Shown: positions 29,549-38,575, numbered from the stretch's first letter. The stretch is 41,873 nt of DNA from Sneathiella sp. (GCA_021741195.1 JAIOYL010000007.1:1-41873); one strand, 5' to 3'. A program made the numbers and translations. The notes: generated by a model from the letters alone, not told the origin.

Positions 29549-32500
29549 AAAAGACTGCCCGCCCGCCTATGCGGAGCTGCAGGTCACAACCAATTTCACC
29601 TTTCTGGAAGGGGCGAGCCATCCGGGCGAGATGGTGCTCGCGGCGGCGGCGAAGGGTTTGTCGGCGCTCGCCATTACCGACCGTAACAGCCTCGCTGGAA
29701 TCGTTAGGGCCCATAGCGCCGCGAAAGATGCCAATATTCAGTTGATCATTGGTGTCCGGCTGGACTTCATGGATGGCCGAAGCCTGCTCGTCTATCCCAA
29801 GGACCGTGCCGCCTATGGGCGGCTCTGCCGGTTGCTGACGCTGGGACGCCGCCGGGCGCCTAAGGGGGCCTGTCATCTGGCACTGGAAGATTTCGCCGTC
29901 TATGCAGAAGGCCAGGTGATTGTGCTCCTCCCGCCCGACAAAATCGAGGAAGGGTTTGAGGACTGGACTGAAGCGGTCAAGTCAGCCGCAGAAGGCACAT
30001 GTTACCTTGCTGTACATCATCTCTATCGCGGCGATGATACGCGCCGTATCGCGGCTCTGGCGGCTCTCGCTGCGCGCCGAAGCCTCAAACTGCTCGCCAC
30101 CAATGATGTCCATGCCCATGTTGCCGTCCGCCGTCCGTTGCAGGATGTTCTCACCTGTATCCGCGAAGGATGTAGCATCGAGACAGCGGGCACGCGGCTT
30201 TTCATGAATGCCGAGCGGCATATCAAATCGCCAAGGGAAATGGCGGCCCTGTTCGCGGACTGGCCCGAGGCGCTGGCGGCCGGTCTCGAGATCGCCGCTC
30301 AATGCCGCTTCAGCCTCGACGAGCTTAAATATGAATATCCGGTCAATGCCTATGAGGGCCGCAATCCGCAAGCGGAGTTGGTGCGCCTCGTCTGGCTGGG
30401 GGCGGCGGACCGTTTTCCGGATGGCGTGCCGGAGGATGTGATGAAAACCCTGACCCATGAGATCAATCTGGTCGCGGAGTTGAAATTCGCGCCATACTTC
30501 CTCACCGTTCATGATATTGTCCGCTTCGCCCGCAATCAGCACATTCTCTGTCAGGGGCGCGGATCGGCGGCTAATTCGGCCATCTGTTATTGCCTTGGGA
30601 TCACCTCCATCGATCCGGTTAAATCAGAGCTGTTGTTCGAGCGGTTCATCTCCGCCGAGCGTGGCGAGCCGCCGGATATCGATGTCGATTTCGAACATGA
30701 ACGGCGCGAGGAAGTGATCCAGTATATCTATGCCAAATACGGCCGCGACCGCGCCGGACTGGCGGCAACGGTGATCAGTTTCCGTACCAAGATGGCGATC
30801 CGTGAGGTCGGCAAGGCGCTCGGCCTGTCGCGTGACACCATCACGGTTCTGGCCAAAAGTCTCTGGCGCAGCAAGGATGAGGCCATACAGGAGAAGCAGA
30901 TACGCGAGGCGGGGCTTGACCCGGATGCGCCAAATATCCGCCTTACGCTTAAACTGACGCGGGAACTGATCGGGTTTCCCCGGCATCTGTCGCAGCATGT
31001 GGGCGGTTTTGTGATCACCCACGGACCGCTTGAGGAATTGGTGCCGGTCGAGAATGCGGCCATGGAAGATCGCACTATCGTGCAGTGGGACAAGGATGAT
31101 CTCGATACCCTCGGGATTTTGAAGATCGATGTCCTGGGGCTCGGCATGCTGAGTTGCATCCGCAAGGCGCTTGATCTGCTGCGAATTCACTATGGCCTGA
31201 CCTATGAGCTCGCGACCCTGCCGCAGGAGGATCCGCGTGTCTATGACATGCTCTGCCGGGCCGATAGCATCAGCGTGTTTCAGGTGGAAAGCCGGGCCCA
31301 GATGTCCATGCTGCCGCGCCTGAAACCGCGCAATTTCTACGATCTGGTGATCGAGGTGGCAATCGTTCGTCCGGGACCGATCCTGGGCGATATGGTGCAC
31401 CCCTATCTTCGCCGCAGGGATAAAAAAGAAGAAGTTCATTATCCCAGCAAGGAGCTTGAACGGGTTCTGAAAAAGACATTGGGAGTACCGCTCTTTCAGG
31501 AGCAGGCGATGAAGATCGCCATAGTCGCAGCGGGTTTCACGCCCTCTGAAGCGGACCAGCTCCGGCGGGCGATGGCGACTTTCCGTAAAATGGGAACGAT
31601 CAGCAATTTTGAAGCGAAGATGGTGGAGGGCATGGTCGCCCGCGGCTACGATCGGGATTTTGCCGAACGCTGTTTCAAGCAGATCGAGGGATTCGGCGAT
31701 TACGGCTTTCCCGAAAGCCATGCGGCGAGCTTCGCCCTCCTCGTTTATGCGTCCGCCTGGCTGAAACATTTTTATCCGGCGGTGTTCGCTGCGGCCCTTC
31801 TCAACAGCCAGCCCATGGGCTTTTATGCGCCCGCACAAATCATACGCGACGCCCGCGATCATCATGTGCAGGTTTTCGCCATCGATATCAATTACAGTTT
31901 CTGGGACAATGTGCTGGAGGCGGCGCATGTGGTGACCGGGGGCGCGCAAAAGGCCCTCCGGCTCGGGTTCAGGCAGATCAAGGGCTTCAAGGAAATACAC
32001 GCCGAGGCGCTGGTGGCGGCGCGCGGCAAGGGCTATCTCAGCATCCGTGATCTTTGGCGGCGGAGCGGCCTCGATGCAGCGGCGCTGGAACACCTGGCGG
32101 AGGCTGACGCCTTTCGCTCGCTTGGGCTCAGCCGCCGGACGGCGCTCTGGGAGGCGCGGGCGCTCAGCAATTACGAGTTGCCGCTTTTCGCTCATGCCGA
32201 GGACAAATTCCGCCCGGGCGCCAACCGGGCCAGCTTCACACCGGTGAAAGAGCCGCAGGTGATCCTGCCCACGCCGAAACTTGCCGAGGATGTCATGCTC
32301 GATTATGAGCGCCTGCGTCTCTCCTTAAAGGCGCATCCGATGGAACTTTTCCGGAGCGATCTTGGCAAAGCCGGGATGATCACGGCGAAGCGCCTTGACT
32401 ATACGGAGAATGGCAAGACGGTAAAAATCGCCGGGATTGTTCTCAATCGCCAGCGCCCGGGCACCGCCAAGGGCGTTTTGTTTGCGACGCTCGAGGATGA

Positions 32501-32723
32501 GACCGGCTGGGTCAATCTTGTGATCTGGCAAAAGACATTCGAGAAATACCGCCGCATCATCCTTGGCAGTCGCCTGCTTGCTGTTGAAGGGGAAGTGCAG
32601 AAGGAAGGCATTGTTATCCATGTGGTGGTCAAAAAGGCCTTCGATATGGGCCCGAATCTCTCCAATCTCCTCGAAAATTCCGACACCCCGCTGGCCCTGC
32701 CCGAGGGGCGGAATTTCCGGTGA
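29532..32723 (+). CDS. dnaE2: error-prone DNA polymerase DnaE2 (ImuC)
   Basis: Translesion C-family polymerase, 1063 residues. It has the N-terminal PHP domain (AELQVTTNFTFLEGASHPGE, LAITDRNSLAG), the palm and fingers with the catalytic acidic motif PDIDVDFEHERREEV, GRGSAANSAICYCLGIT and the later helix-hairpin-helix and OB domains (KIAGIVLNRQRPGTAKG). I start it at ATG 29532 (MASSRKK), inside the imuB gene; the frame stays open 72 codons more, but those are a shadow of imuB. AGGA at about 29516 could serve as its ribosome-binding site. With imuA and imuB it forms the SOS-induced mutagenesis cassette. Confidence 0.95.
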   Translation: MASSRKKDCPPAYAELQVTTNFTFLEGASHPGEMVLAAAAKGLSALAITDRNSLAGIVRAHSAAKDANIQLIIGVRLDFMDGRSLLVYPKDRAAYGRLCRLLTLGRRRAPKGACHLALEDFAVYAEGQVIVLLPPDKIEEGFEDWTEAVKSAAEGTCYLAVHHLYRGDDTRRIAALAALAARRSLKLLATNDVHAHVAVRRPLQDVLTCIREGCSIETAGTRLFMNAERHIKSPREMAALFADWPEALAAGLEIAAQCRFSLDELKYEYPVNAYEGRNPQAELVRLVWLGAADRFPDGVPEDVMKTLTHEINLVAELKFAPYFLTVHDIVRFARNQHILCQGRGSAANSAICYCLGITSIDPVKSELLFERFISAERGEPPDIDVDFEHERREEVIQYIYAKYGRDRAGLAATVISFRTKMAIREVGKALGLSRDTITVLAKSLWRSKDEAIQEKQIREAGLDPDAPNIRLTLKLTRELIGFPRHLSQHVGGFVITHGPLEELVPVENAAMEDRTIVQWDKDDLDTLGILKIDVLGLGMLSCIRKALDLLRIHYGLTYELATLPQEDPRVYDMLCRADSISVFQVESRAQMSMLPRLKPRNFYDLVIEVAIVRPGPILGDMVHPYLRRRDKKEEVHYPSKELERVLKKTLGVPLFQEQAMKIAIVAAGFTPSEADQLRRAMATFRKMGTISNFEAKMVEGMVARGYDRDFAERCFKQIEGFGDYGFPESHAASFALLVYASAWLKHFYPAVFAAALLNSQPMGFYAPAQIIRDARDHHVQVFAIDINYSFWDNVLEAAHVVTGGAQKALRLGFRQIKGFKEIHAEALVAARGKGYLSIRDLWRRSGLDAAALEHLAEADAFRSLGLSRRTALWEARALSNYELPLFAHAEDKFRPGANRASFTPVKEPQVILPTPKLAEDVMLDYERLRLSLKAHPMELFRSDLGKAGMITAKRLDYTENGKTVKIAGIVLNRQRPGTAKGVLFATLEDETGWVNLVIWQKTFEKYRRIILGSRLLAVEGEVQKEGIVIHVVVKKAFDMGPNLSNLLENSDTPLALPEGRNFR

Positions 32724-32769
32724 GAATATCTTTTGCGATGCTTGTTGCCCGGATCCTTTCGAAGCGGAT

Positions 32770-32785
32770 ATAACCTTAGGGTTAT
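32770..32785. promoter_or_regulatory. inverted repeat before the membrane protein gene
   Basis: ATAACC-TTAG-GGTTAT is a perfect 6-bp inverted repeat with a 4-base spacer, about 40 bases before the start of the next gene. Its size is like that of MerR-type or TetR-type operators, but no such regulator gene lies nearby. Confidence 0.3.
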
Positions 32786-32823
32786 GACCATAGATAAATC
32801 CAGCAATGAAGGAAAGGGGCGGC

Positions 32824-33378
32824 ATGCATTGGGTTATTGAACGCATATTGGTCGGACGGCCAGACCGCCAAACAATCTCGAAATATACCCAAGGGGCCGA
32901 CCGGTATCTCGGTATAATGCTTCTCTTCTCAGCGGCATTGCTCGGCCTCGCCGTCACGCAGCCGATGATAACGGCCTCAGGAGTTCTCGGGCTTATCGGC
33001 AGCCATTCCCTGCTGACGGCAGCGGTTGAGTTGCTGAAAACGGGGCAGGGGGTTTTGGCGCTCTTGGTCCTGGTCCTGACTGTTCTTTTGCCAATCGCTC
33101 TGCTCTCAACAGCCTTTGATCTTTGGTACAAGCACGAACTGCAAGAGGTAAAATTTGTCCGCAAGGCGCGATTGCTCCGGCAGCTCGGACGACTCTGGTT
33201 TGTCAGTTTTGCCAGCATTCTGATTGCTATTTACCTCGCGACGCGTGCCAACGCGGCTACAATCCTGCATCTTGCCGTATATTATCTTGTGATATCGCTG
33301 GCGCTGCAAAAGCTTGTGGTTGCCCGGATGGTGCCGATGATTAATGCGGTGACCTTCGTCGATGACGATGAGGTCTAA
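32824..33378 (+). CDS. hypothetical inner-membrane protein, about four membrane segments
   Basis: I do not recognise it as a named family. The 184 residues (starting MHWVIERILVGRPDR) carry hydrophobic segments near 31-50, 70-100, 125-145 and 150-170, with a positively charged loop KHELQEVKFVRKARLLRQLGR before the third, which by the positive-inside rule should be cytoplasmic. PqiA-like membrane proteins have similar spacing, but their cysteine motifs are missing. The start at 32824 follows AAAGGGG by 5 bases; an earlier in-frame ATG at 32806 has no such site. It lies alone downstream of dnaE2, and 95 bases before the methyltransferase gene. Confidence 0.75.
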   Translation: MHWVIERILVGRPDRQTISKYTQGADRYLGIMLLFSAALLGLAVTQPMITASGVLGLIGSHSLLTAAVELLKTGQGVLALLVLVLTVLLPIALLSTAFDLWYKHELQEVKFVRKARLLRQLGRLWFVSFASILIAIYLATRANAATILHLAVYYLVISLALQKLVVARMVPMINAVTFVDDDEV

Positions 33379-33473
33379 AAGAAAGTTAAGACTTTTATGG
33401 GACAGTCAGAAATTACATTTTATACTTGTTTCGACAAAACAGAATTTATCCATATGCAAGTGAGGTCTATCCG

Positions 33474-34265
33474 TTGATACGATTTGTTTTTACGAGAACG
33501 GCGCGGTATCCTGGTTTTGAAGTCCCGCATTATCAATTTTTAAGAAATTTACGGACAGCTTTTGTCAATTTTAAATATCGCGGCTTCATTTCAACAACTT
33601 TAGGTATCTTGGCCATTGCTTGCTCGAAATTCAAACTCCCCCTGTTGCAGAAATACAGATTCTATCAGCAGAATATGGATCAAAGGTGGCTGGATACGGA
33701 CGGCATTGTTGAACTGAAAAATAGCGATATCCCAGATGAGTTCCATCAATCAGCAAGCCGGTATGAAGCCGCTTCAGATTATGAATTCCGCGATGTCCTT
33801 GAGCGTCTCGCCATAGACTATGGAACATATAATTTTATTGATTATGGTTCCGGCAAAGGCGCGATTTTAGCGGCCGCCGCACGCTATCCATTCAATGCGG
33901 TCACCGGGATAGAGTTGAGCCAGGCCCTTCATGACGTCGCAGTGCGGAATATTGCCGAGTTGGGCCGCCGGAATGCGATTGCCAGCAAATCCCTTACCTC
34001 TGTGCAAGGCGACGCTACCGGCTATCATTTGCCAGCTGTTCCCCATATTATTTATGTCTTCAATTCATTTGGTGCGGAGGTGCTGCAAGCTGTTCTTGAC
34101 CGCATTACAACCGATCTGGCAGAGGTTCAGGAGCCGGTTTACTTCCTGTACAACAACCCCATGCATCATATTGTGCTGGATGAAAGTGCGGAATTTCAGA
34201 AATTCTCTGAACCATTTGGGGGTAAATGGATGATTTTCGTTCGCAAGGCGGAAAATCCGGTATAA
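33474..34265 (+). CDS. class I SAM-dependent methyltransferase, TTG start
   Basis: A 263-residue predicted methyltransferase. Motif I is FIDYGSGKGAILAAAARYPF (the nucleotide-binding loop at about 122-129), followed by the acidic Glu147 in VTGIELSQ, then VQGDATGYHLP and VFNSFGAE. The N-terminal 110 residues are basic and aromatic, without a clear membrane segment. I choose TTG at 33474 because GAGG sits 8 bases before it; a TTG at 33426 gives 16 more residues but lacks a ribosome-binding site, and no ATG is in frame upstream. The upstream DNA is AT-rich. The substrate is unknown; no polysaccharide or rRNA partner is near. It converges on the VWA gene. Confidence 0.75.
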   Translation: MIRFVFTRTARYPGFEVPHYQFLRNLRTAFVNFKYRGFISTTLGILAIACSKFKLPLLQKYRFYQQNMDQRWLDTDGIVELKNSDIPDEFHQSASRYEAASDYEFRDVLERLAIDYGTYNFIDYGSGKGAILAAAARYPFNAVTGIELSQALHDVAVRNIAELGRRNAIASKSLTSVQGDATGYHLPAVPHIIYVFNSFGAEVLQAVLDRITTDLAEVQEPVYFLYNNPMHHIVLDESAEFQKFSEPFGGKWMIFVRKAENPV

Positions 34266-34288
34266 AAAATAAACCAGTTAAATGTGAT

Positions 34289-35467
34289 CTACCGGCTCAG
34301 CTCCTTCATCGCGCCCTCAAGACCGCCAATGGTGAGCGGGAACATGCGATCCGTCATCAATTGCTTCATCATCTGTACTGAGGGCGTATAGTCCCAGTAT
34401 TTTTCCGGCACCGGATTAAGCCAGACCGCTTTATGGTAGATACCGAGCAGTCGTTCCATCCAGGCCTGTCCGGCTTCCTCATTCCAATGTTCGACGCTGC
34501 CGCCGGCATAGGCGATCTCATACGGGCTCATGGTCGCGTCGCCGACGATAATCAGCTTGTAGTCGGCGGGATAGGTATGCAAGACGTCCCAGGTTGGCAT
34601 GAAAGAGGTATGGCGGCGGCTGTTTTCTTTCCACAGCTTTTCATAGACGCAATTGTGGAAATAATAGAATTCAAGATGCTTGAACTCGCTGCGCGCGGCG
34701 GAAAAGAGTTCTTCACAGGCCTTGATATGGTCATCCATGGAGCCGCCGATATCAAACAGGATCAGCACCTTGACCGTATTATGGCGCTCGGGTCGCATCT
34801 TGAGATCCAGAAAGCCTGCGTTGCGAGCTGTAGAGCGAATAGTATCGTCAAGATCAAGCTCCTCCGCCGCGCCTTCTCGGGCGAACTGGCGGAGCCGCTT
34901 CATCGCTACCTTGATATTGCGCGTGCCAAGTTCGACACTGTCATCAAGGTTCTTGTATTCGCGCTTGTCCCAAACCTTCACAGCCTTGCGGTGGCGACTT
35001 TCCTTCTGGCCCATCCGTACGCCCTCGGGATTGTAGCCATAGGCGCCAAAGGGCGATTTGCCAGCCGTGCCGATCCATTTATTGCCGCCCTGATGCCGAC
35101 CTTCCTGCTCTTTCAGGCGCTCCTGCAAGGTCTCCATGAGCTTTTCCCAGCCGCCCATGGCTTCGACCTGCGCCTTTTCTTCGTCGGTCAGCGTGAGTTC
35201 CGCCAGCTTCTTCAGCCATTCGTCCGGAATTTCGACGGTTTTGTCATCGGCAATAAACTCGATGCCGTTGAAACAATGGCCGAACACCCGGTCGAACTTG
35301 TCGAGATTCTTCTCATCCTTCACCAGAGTCGTCCGGGCGAGGTAGTAAAAATCATTCACCGAATATTCTGCGCAGCCTGCTTTCAGGGCTTCGATTAAGG
35401 TCAGATATTCCAGGAGAGTCACTGGAACCGCTGCCTCTTTCAGGGTGAAGAAGAATTTGGTGAACAT
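34289..35467 (-). CDS. VWA-domain (CoxE-like) protein, partner of MoxR
   Basis: A 392-residue cytosolic protein with a C-terminal von Willebrand A domain. The MIDAS motif is DIGGS at Asp239-Ser243, the DxGxS form usual in the CoxE/YehP-type group. The N-terminal half is helical, with a glycine-rich stretch NKWIGTAGKSPFGAYGYNPEG between the two halves. Family knowledge: with an adjacent MoxR AAA+ ATPase such proteins act as metal-insertion or complex-assembly chaperones, but the client is not seen here. The gene lies 12 bases after moxR in the same direction, so they form one operon. It ends 23 bases from the converging methyltransferase gene. Confidence 0.9.
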   Translation of the reverse strand: MFTKFFFTLKEAAVPVTLLEYLTLIEALKAGCAEYSVNDFYYLARTTLVKDEKNLDKFDRVFGHCFNGIEFIADDKTVEIPDEWLKKLAELTLTDEEKAQVEAMGGWEKLMETLQERLKEQEGRHQGGNKWIGTAGKSPFGAYGYNPEGVRMGQKESRHRKAVKVWDKREYKNLDDSVELGTRNIKVAMKRLRQFAREGAAEELDLDDTIRSTARNAGFLDLKMRPERHNTVKVLILFDIGGSMDDHIKACEELFSAARSEFKHLEFYYFHNCVYEKLWKENSRRHTSFMPTWDVLHTYPADYKLIIVGDATMSPYEIAYAGGSVEHWNEEAGQAWMERLLGIYHKAVWLNPVPEKYWDYTPSVQMMKQLMTDRMFPLTIGGLEGAMKELSR

Positions 35468-35479
35468 GACCTTCCTGCC

Positions 35480-36325
35480 TTACCGTTGCTCGCGGCGGGA
35501 AAGGAAGGCGAGACGTTCGAACAGATGCACATCCTGCTCATTCTTGAGAAGCGCGCCATGGAGCGGCGGAATAAGTTTGGACGGATCCTTCGAACGCAAT
35601 ACGTCTTCCGGCAGGTCTTCGCTCATCAGCAGCTTCAGCCAATCGAGCAGTTCGCTGGTTGAAGGCTTTTTCTTCAGGCCCGGTGTTTCGCGGACGTCAA
35701 AAAACACTTTCAGGGCATCGCGCACCAGTTCCCGCTTCGCATCCGGATGATGGACGTCAATGATCCGTTCCATGGTCTCTGTGTCGGGAAAGCTGATGTA
35801 ATGGAAGAAACAGCGGCGCAGGAACGCGTCCGGCAATTCCTTCTCGTTATTCGACGTAATGATTACGAGAGGGCGGTGCTGAGCCTTGATGGTTTGCTGG
35901 GTTTCATAGACAAAGAACTCCATCCGGTCGAGTTCCTGGAGAAGGTCGTTCGGAAATTCGATATCCGCCTTGTCGATTTCGTCGATCAAGAGGACAGGGC
36001 TTTCATCGGCGGTAAAGGCTTCCCACATCTTGCCGGGCCGGATGTAGTTGGAAATATCATGGACCTTGTCGTCGCCAAGCTGCGAATCACGCAAGCGCGA
36101 AACCGCGTCATATTCATACAGGCCCTGCTGCGCTTTGGTCGTGGACTTGATGTTCCATTCGATAAACTGCTTGCCAAGGGCATTGGCGACTTCCTGGGCG
36201 AGAACCGTCTTGCCGGTTCCGGGTTCGCCCTTGATCAACAGGGGCCGTTCCAAAGTGATGGCGGCATTGACGGCGATCATCAGATCTTCCGTCGCAACAT
36301 ATGTATCTGTACCTTTAAATTTCAT
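35480..36325 (-). CDS. MoxR-family AAA+ ATPase
   Basis: An AAA+ chaperone-like ATPase of 281 residues. Walker A is GEPGTGKT (33-40), Walker B LLIDEID (112-118), sensor 1 is in LVIITSNNEKELPDAFLRRC with the arginine finger at its end. The start at 36325 (MKFKGTDTYVATEDL) is used because GAGAG stands about 6 bases upstream and the family begins here; 18 more codons upstream are open but unlike the family. The VWA gene follows after 12 bases. MoxR-VWA pairs remodel or activate partner enzymes; the partner cannot be named from this window. Confidence 0.93.
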   Translation of the reverse strand: MKFKGTDTYVATEDLMIAVNAAITLERPLLIKGEPGTGKTVLAQEVANALGKQFIEWNIKSTTKAQQGLYEYDAVSRLRDSQLGDDKVHDISNYIRPGKMWEAFTADESPVLLIDEIDKADIEFPNDLLQELDRMEFFVYETQQTIKAQHRPLVIITSNNEKELPDAFLRRCFFHYISFPDTETMERIIDVHHPDAKRELVRDALKVFFDVRETPGLKKKPSTSELLDWLKLLMSEDLPEDVLRSKDPSKLIPPLHGALLKNEQDVHLFERLAFLSRREQR

Positions 36326-36382
36326 GCCGTACTCTCGATTTCTTTTTCTTATTCTGATGTCAGTGGAGGCGCTATTCACTGG

Positions 36383-36402
36383 AAAATAAGCCCGGAGCGG
36401 GC
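36383..36402 (-). terminator. intrinsic terminator after the carbonic anhydrase gene
   Basis: On the minus strand GCCCG-CTC-CGGGC is followed by TTATTTT. The 5-bp G+C stem with a three-base loop is small but ends in a T-rich run, and it separates the carbonic anhydrase gene from moxR. A second small repeat TTGAC-AAAAA-GTCAA lies at 36417-36431. Confidence 0.55.
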
Positions 36403-36467
36403 AATGATCAAGTAATTTGACAAAAAGTCAATTTTAACGCGTAGGCGGGGCGGAGGGATCCGCTTTG

Positions 36468-37106
36468 TTATCTAAGGACGGTCGGATAATCCTCACCCTT
36501 GATTTCCACCTTATCTGCTTCGCAATGTATAAGGTCCTTGAGCAGGCCGTTGCGAACGGAATAAATTATCCCGTGAACCGAAAACTTCTGACCTGCATCC
36601 CAGGCGTCCTGGACGATTGTCGTCGCGCAGACGTTATGCACCTGTTCAATGACGTTCAACTCGCACAGGAGATCGGATTTCGCTTCATGGGTTGTCGCTT
36701 TTTCTATCAGGTCACGGTAGATCCGGGCGGTGGTCCGAATATGCCGCAGCCAGTTGTCGATCATGCCGTTTTTCCGCTCCGACATCGACGCCTCGATACC
36801 GCCGCAGCCGTAATGGCCGCAGACAATTACATGTCTTACTTTAAGGACCTCGATGGCATATTGGAGAACTGATAGACAGTTCAGGTCCGAGGGTACAACG
36901 ATGTTGGCGATATTGCGGTGCACGAAGACCTCGCCCGGCGGCAGATCCATGATTTGGTTAGCGGGGACACGGCTGTCCGAGCAACCAATCCAGAGATGCT
37001 CCGGATTTTGCTGATGTGCAAGGCTCTCGAAAAAGTTGGGATTTGCTGCCGTCGTGCTGGCCGCCCAGGCTTTATTCTTCTCGAATATCTTCTTGAAATC
37101 ATCCAT
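36468..37106 (-). CDS. can: beta-class carbonic anhydrase
   Basis: Zinc enzyme that hydrates CO2 to bicarbonate in the cytosol. At 212 residues it has the usual length. The zinc ligands and switch residues are Cys42, Asp44 and Arg46 (GCSDSRVP), His98 and Cys101 (CGHYGCGG). The C-terminal helix contains the customary LLCELNVIEQVHNV and VHGIIYSV. It is a minus-strand monocistronic unit, divergent from the MFS gene across 220 bases that hold a 19-bp tandem repeat, and closed by a small terminator. Confidence 0.96.
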   Translation of the reverse strand: MDDFKKIFEKNKAWAASTTAANPNFFESLAHQQNPEHLWIGCSDSRVPANQIMDLPPGEVFVHRNIANIVVPSDLNCLSVLQYAIEVLKVRHVIVCGHYGCGGIEASMSERKNGMIDNWLRHIRTTARIYRDLIEKATTHEAKSDLLCELNVIEQVHNVCATTIVQDAWDAGQKFSVHGIIYSVRNGLLKDLIHCEADKVEIKGEDYPTVLR

Positions 37107-37223
37107 TAATGCTGTCCTTGCAACCCAATTTCGAATATTCCGCCCGCACGTAATCGTCTCTCTGGCGAGTTTTAATCATTATTTTAGTTAAGTGGAACTG
37201 TTTAATGACTTTTGTTTGTTTCG

Positions 37224-37261
37224 CCGGGATTTTCCAGCCTAACCGGGATTTTCCAGCCTAA
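37224..37261. repeat. two exact tandem copies of a 19-bp unit
   Basis: CCGGGATTTTCCAGCCTAA is repeated immediately and exactly (37224-37242 and 37243-37261). It lies between the divergent carbonic anhydrase and MFS genes, just before a TTGACA hexamer (37267-37272). The repeat may be a slippage duplication or part of a regulator site; no -10 box at proper spacing from the TTGACA was found. Confidence 0.9.
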
Positions 37262-37327
37262 TTAGTTTGACAAAAAAACGCTTTGAGCAGAGCGTAAGGG
37301 AAAAGAATTCGTCAGCAAGCGAGCGTT

Positions 37328-38575
37328 ATGCCCTCAGAAAATAGATCTCCCGCCGTCAAAAGACACGCCTTCTTTATTTTTCTTCTTTGTGCTGTGATGT
37401 TTGGGCTCGGGCAATTTCAGCGGATGTCCGGTGCGGTTCTTATGCTGCCGATTGCCGACGATATCGGTATCAAGGTTGAGAGCCTTGGCATCGCTGCGGC
37501 GGCCCTGTTTTTTGCCTCTGCCCTGGTGCAGGTGCCGATCGGCATGGCTCTGGACCGGTTCGGCCCACGCATCATTATACCCAGCATTACCTTTCTCGCC
37601 GTCATCGGTTCCTATCTGTTGGCGACGGCCACGGATTTTCATGAAGTCCTGACGTCGCGCATTCTTATCGGGCTCGGCTACTCGGCTACGATGATGTCGG
37701 CTTATGTCCTGTTCGCCAAATGGTTTCCTCCAGCGAAGTTTGCGACCATGGCCTCCTGGCTAATGGCATCCTCCAGCTTTGGCGGTATGATGGCATCGGC
37801 GCCGCTGGCCTATATCATCGGTCATTATGGATGGCGGGCTCCATTTGTTTTTGTTGCCGGAATCACCCTGGTCGCCGTCCTTACTTCTATATTTGTTATT
37901 CGCGATACGCCGCCCGATTATGCCCATAGCAACGCGAAGCCCACAACGTTTGCTCAGAGTATTCGCGGTTACGGCGCCGTCCTGGTGCATCCGAAATTCT
38001 TCAATCTTCTTGCCATGGGTTTTGTTGCCTATGGGCCGGCGGTTGCGTTGGTTGGTATGTGGGGCGGACCGTATCTTGAGGATACTTTCGGCCTGAACGG
38101 GTTCGAGCGTGGCCAGATATTGTTGCTGATGACCGTTGTCGTTCCGATCGGGGCTCTTTTTTTTGGTCCGCTTGACCGTTTCTTCAGCAGCCGCAAGAAA
38201 ATCGTTATCACTGCCGTGCTGACCGAGCTTGTGGCGTTCAGTATTCTCGGTTTTGTCAATGATCTGCCGTTGTGGGCAGTGACGGCACTTTTCGTCTATA
38301 TTTCCTTCGTTCAGCAATATTACGTCGTATTGGCGGCTCATTGCCGGAACTCCTTTCCTGATCATCTGGTGGGGCGCGCCAATTCCACACTTAATCTGAT
38401 CAGTATCACCGGTGTCGGCTTCACCCAGTCGCTATATGGCTGGGTGCTGTCGGCGAGTACGGAAAATGGCTACGAACGTTCATTCCTGATTGTTGCCGGT
38501 ATGCTCGTTGTCGCCTTGGTTATTTATTCCGGCTCAAGTGAAAAACCGATGGTCCGTTCGGAGGACACAAGGTAA
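37328..38575 (+). CDS. MFS transporter
   Basis: Inner-membrane major facilitator of 415 residues with about twelve hydrophobic segments. Segments near GLGQFQRMSGAVLMLPIADDIG and the loop IGMALDRFGPRI (the family's D-R-x-G motif between segments 2 and 3) place it in the superfamily, as does the second-half motif FGPLDRFFSSRKK. The type is that of small organic-anion or sugar carriers, but the substrate is not readable. It is divergent from the carbonic anhydrase gene and runs in line with rpoH, 208 bases upstream of it. No strong ribosome-binding site precedes the ATG at 37328. Confidence 0.92.
   Translation: MPSENRSPAVKRHAFFIFLLCAVMFGLGQFQRMSGAVLMLPIADDIGIKVESLGIAAAALFFASALVQVPIGMALDRFGPRIIIPSITFLAVIGSYLLATATDFHEVLTSRILIGLGYSATMMSAYVLFAKWFPPAKFATMASWLMASSSFGGMMASAPLAYIIGHYGWRAPFVFVAGITLVAVLTSIFVIRDTPPDYAHSNAKPTTFAQSIRGYGAVLVHPKFFNLLAMGFVAYGPAVALVGMWGGPYLEDTFGLNGFERGQILLLMTVVVPIGALFFGPLDRFFSSRKKIVITAVLTELVAFSILGFVNDLPLWAVTALFVYISFVQQYYVVLAAHCRNSFPDHLVGRANSTLNLISITGVGFTQSLYGWVLSASTENGYERSFLIVAGMLVVALVIYSGSSEKPMVRSEDTR

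Noticed and set aside
30624-32195. A 523-codon open frame opposite dnaE2
   Set aside because: It is the mirror of a well-supported polymerase gene, the translation has no recognisable domain, and long antisense frames are common in this codon usage.
34433-35398. A 321-codon open frame opposite the VWA gene
   Set aside because: It is the antisense shadow of a gene with a clear MIDAS motif and an operon partner.
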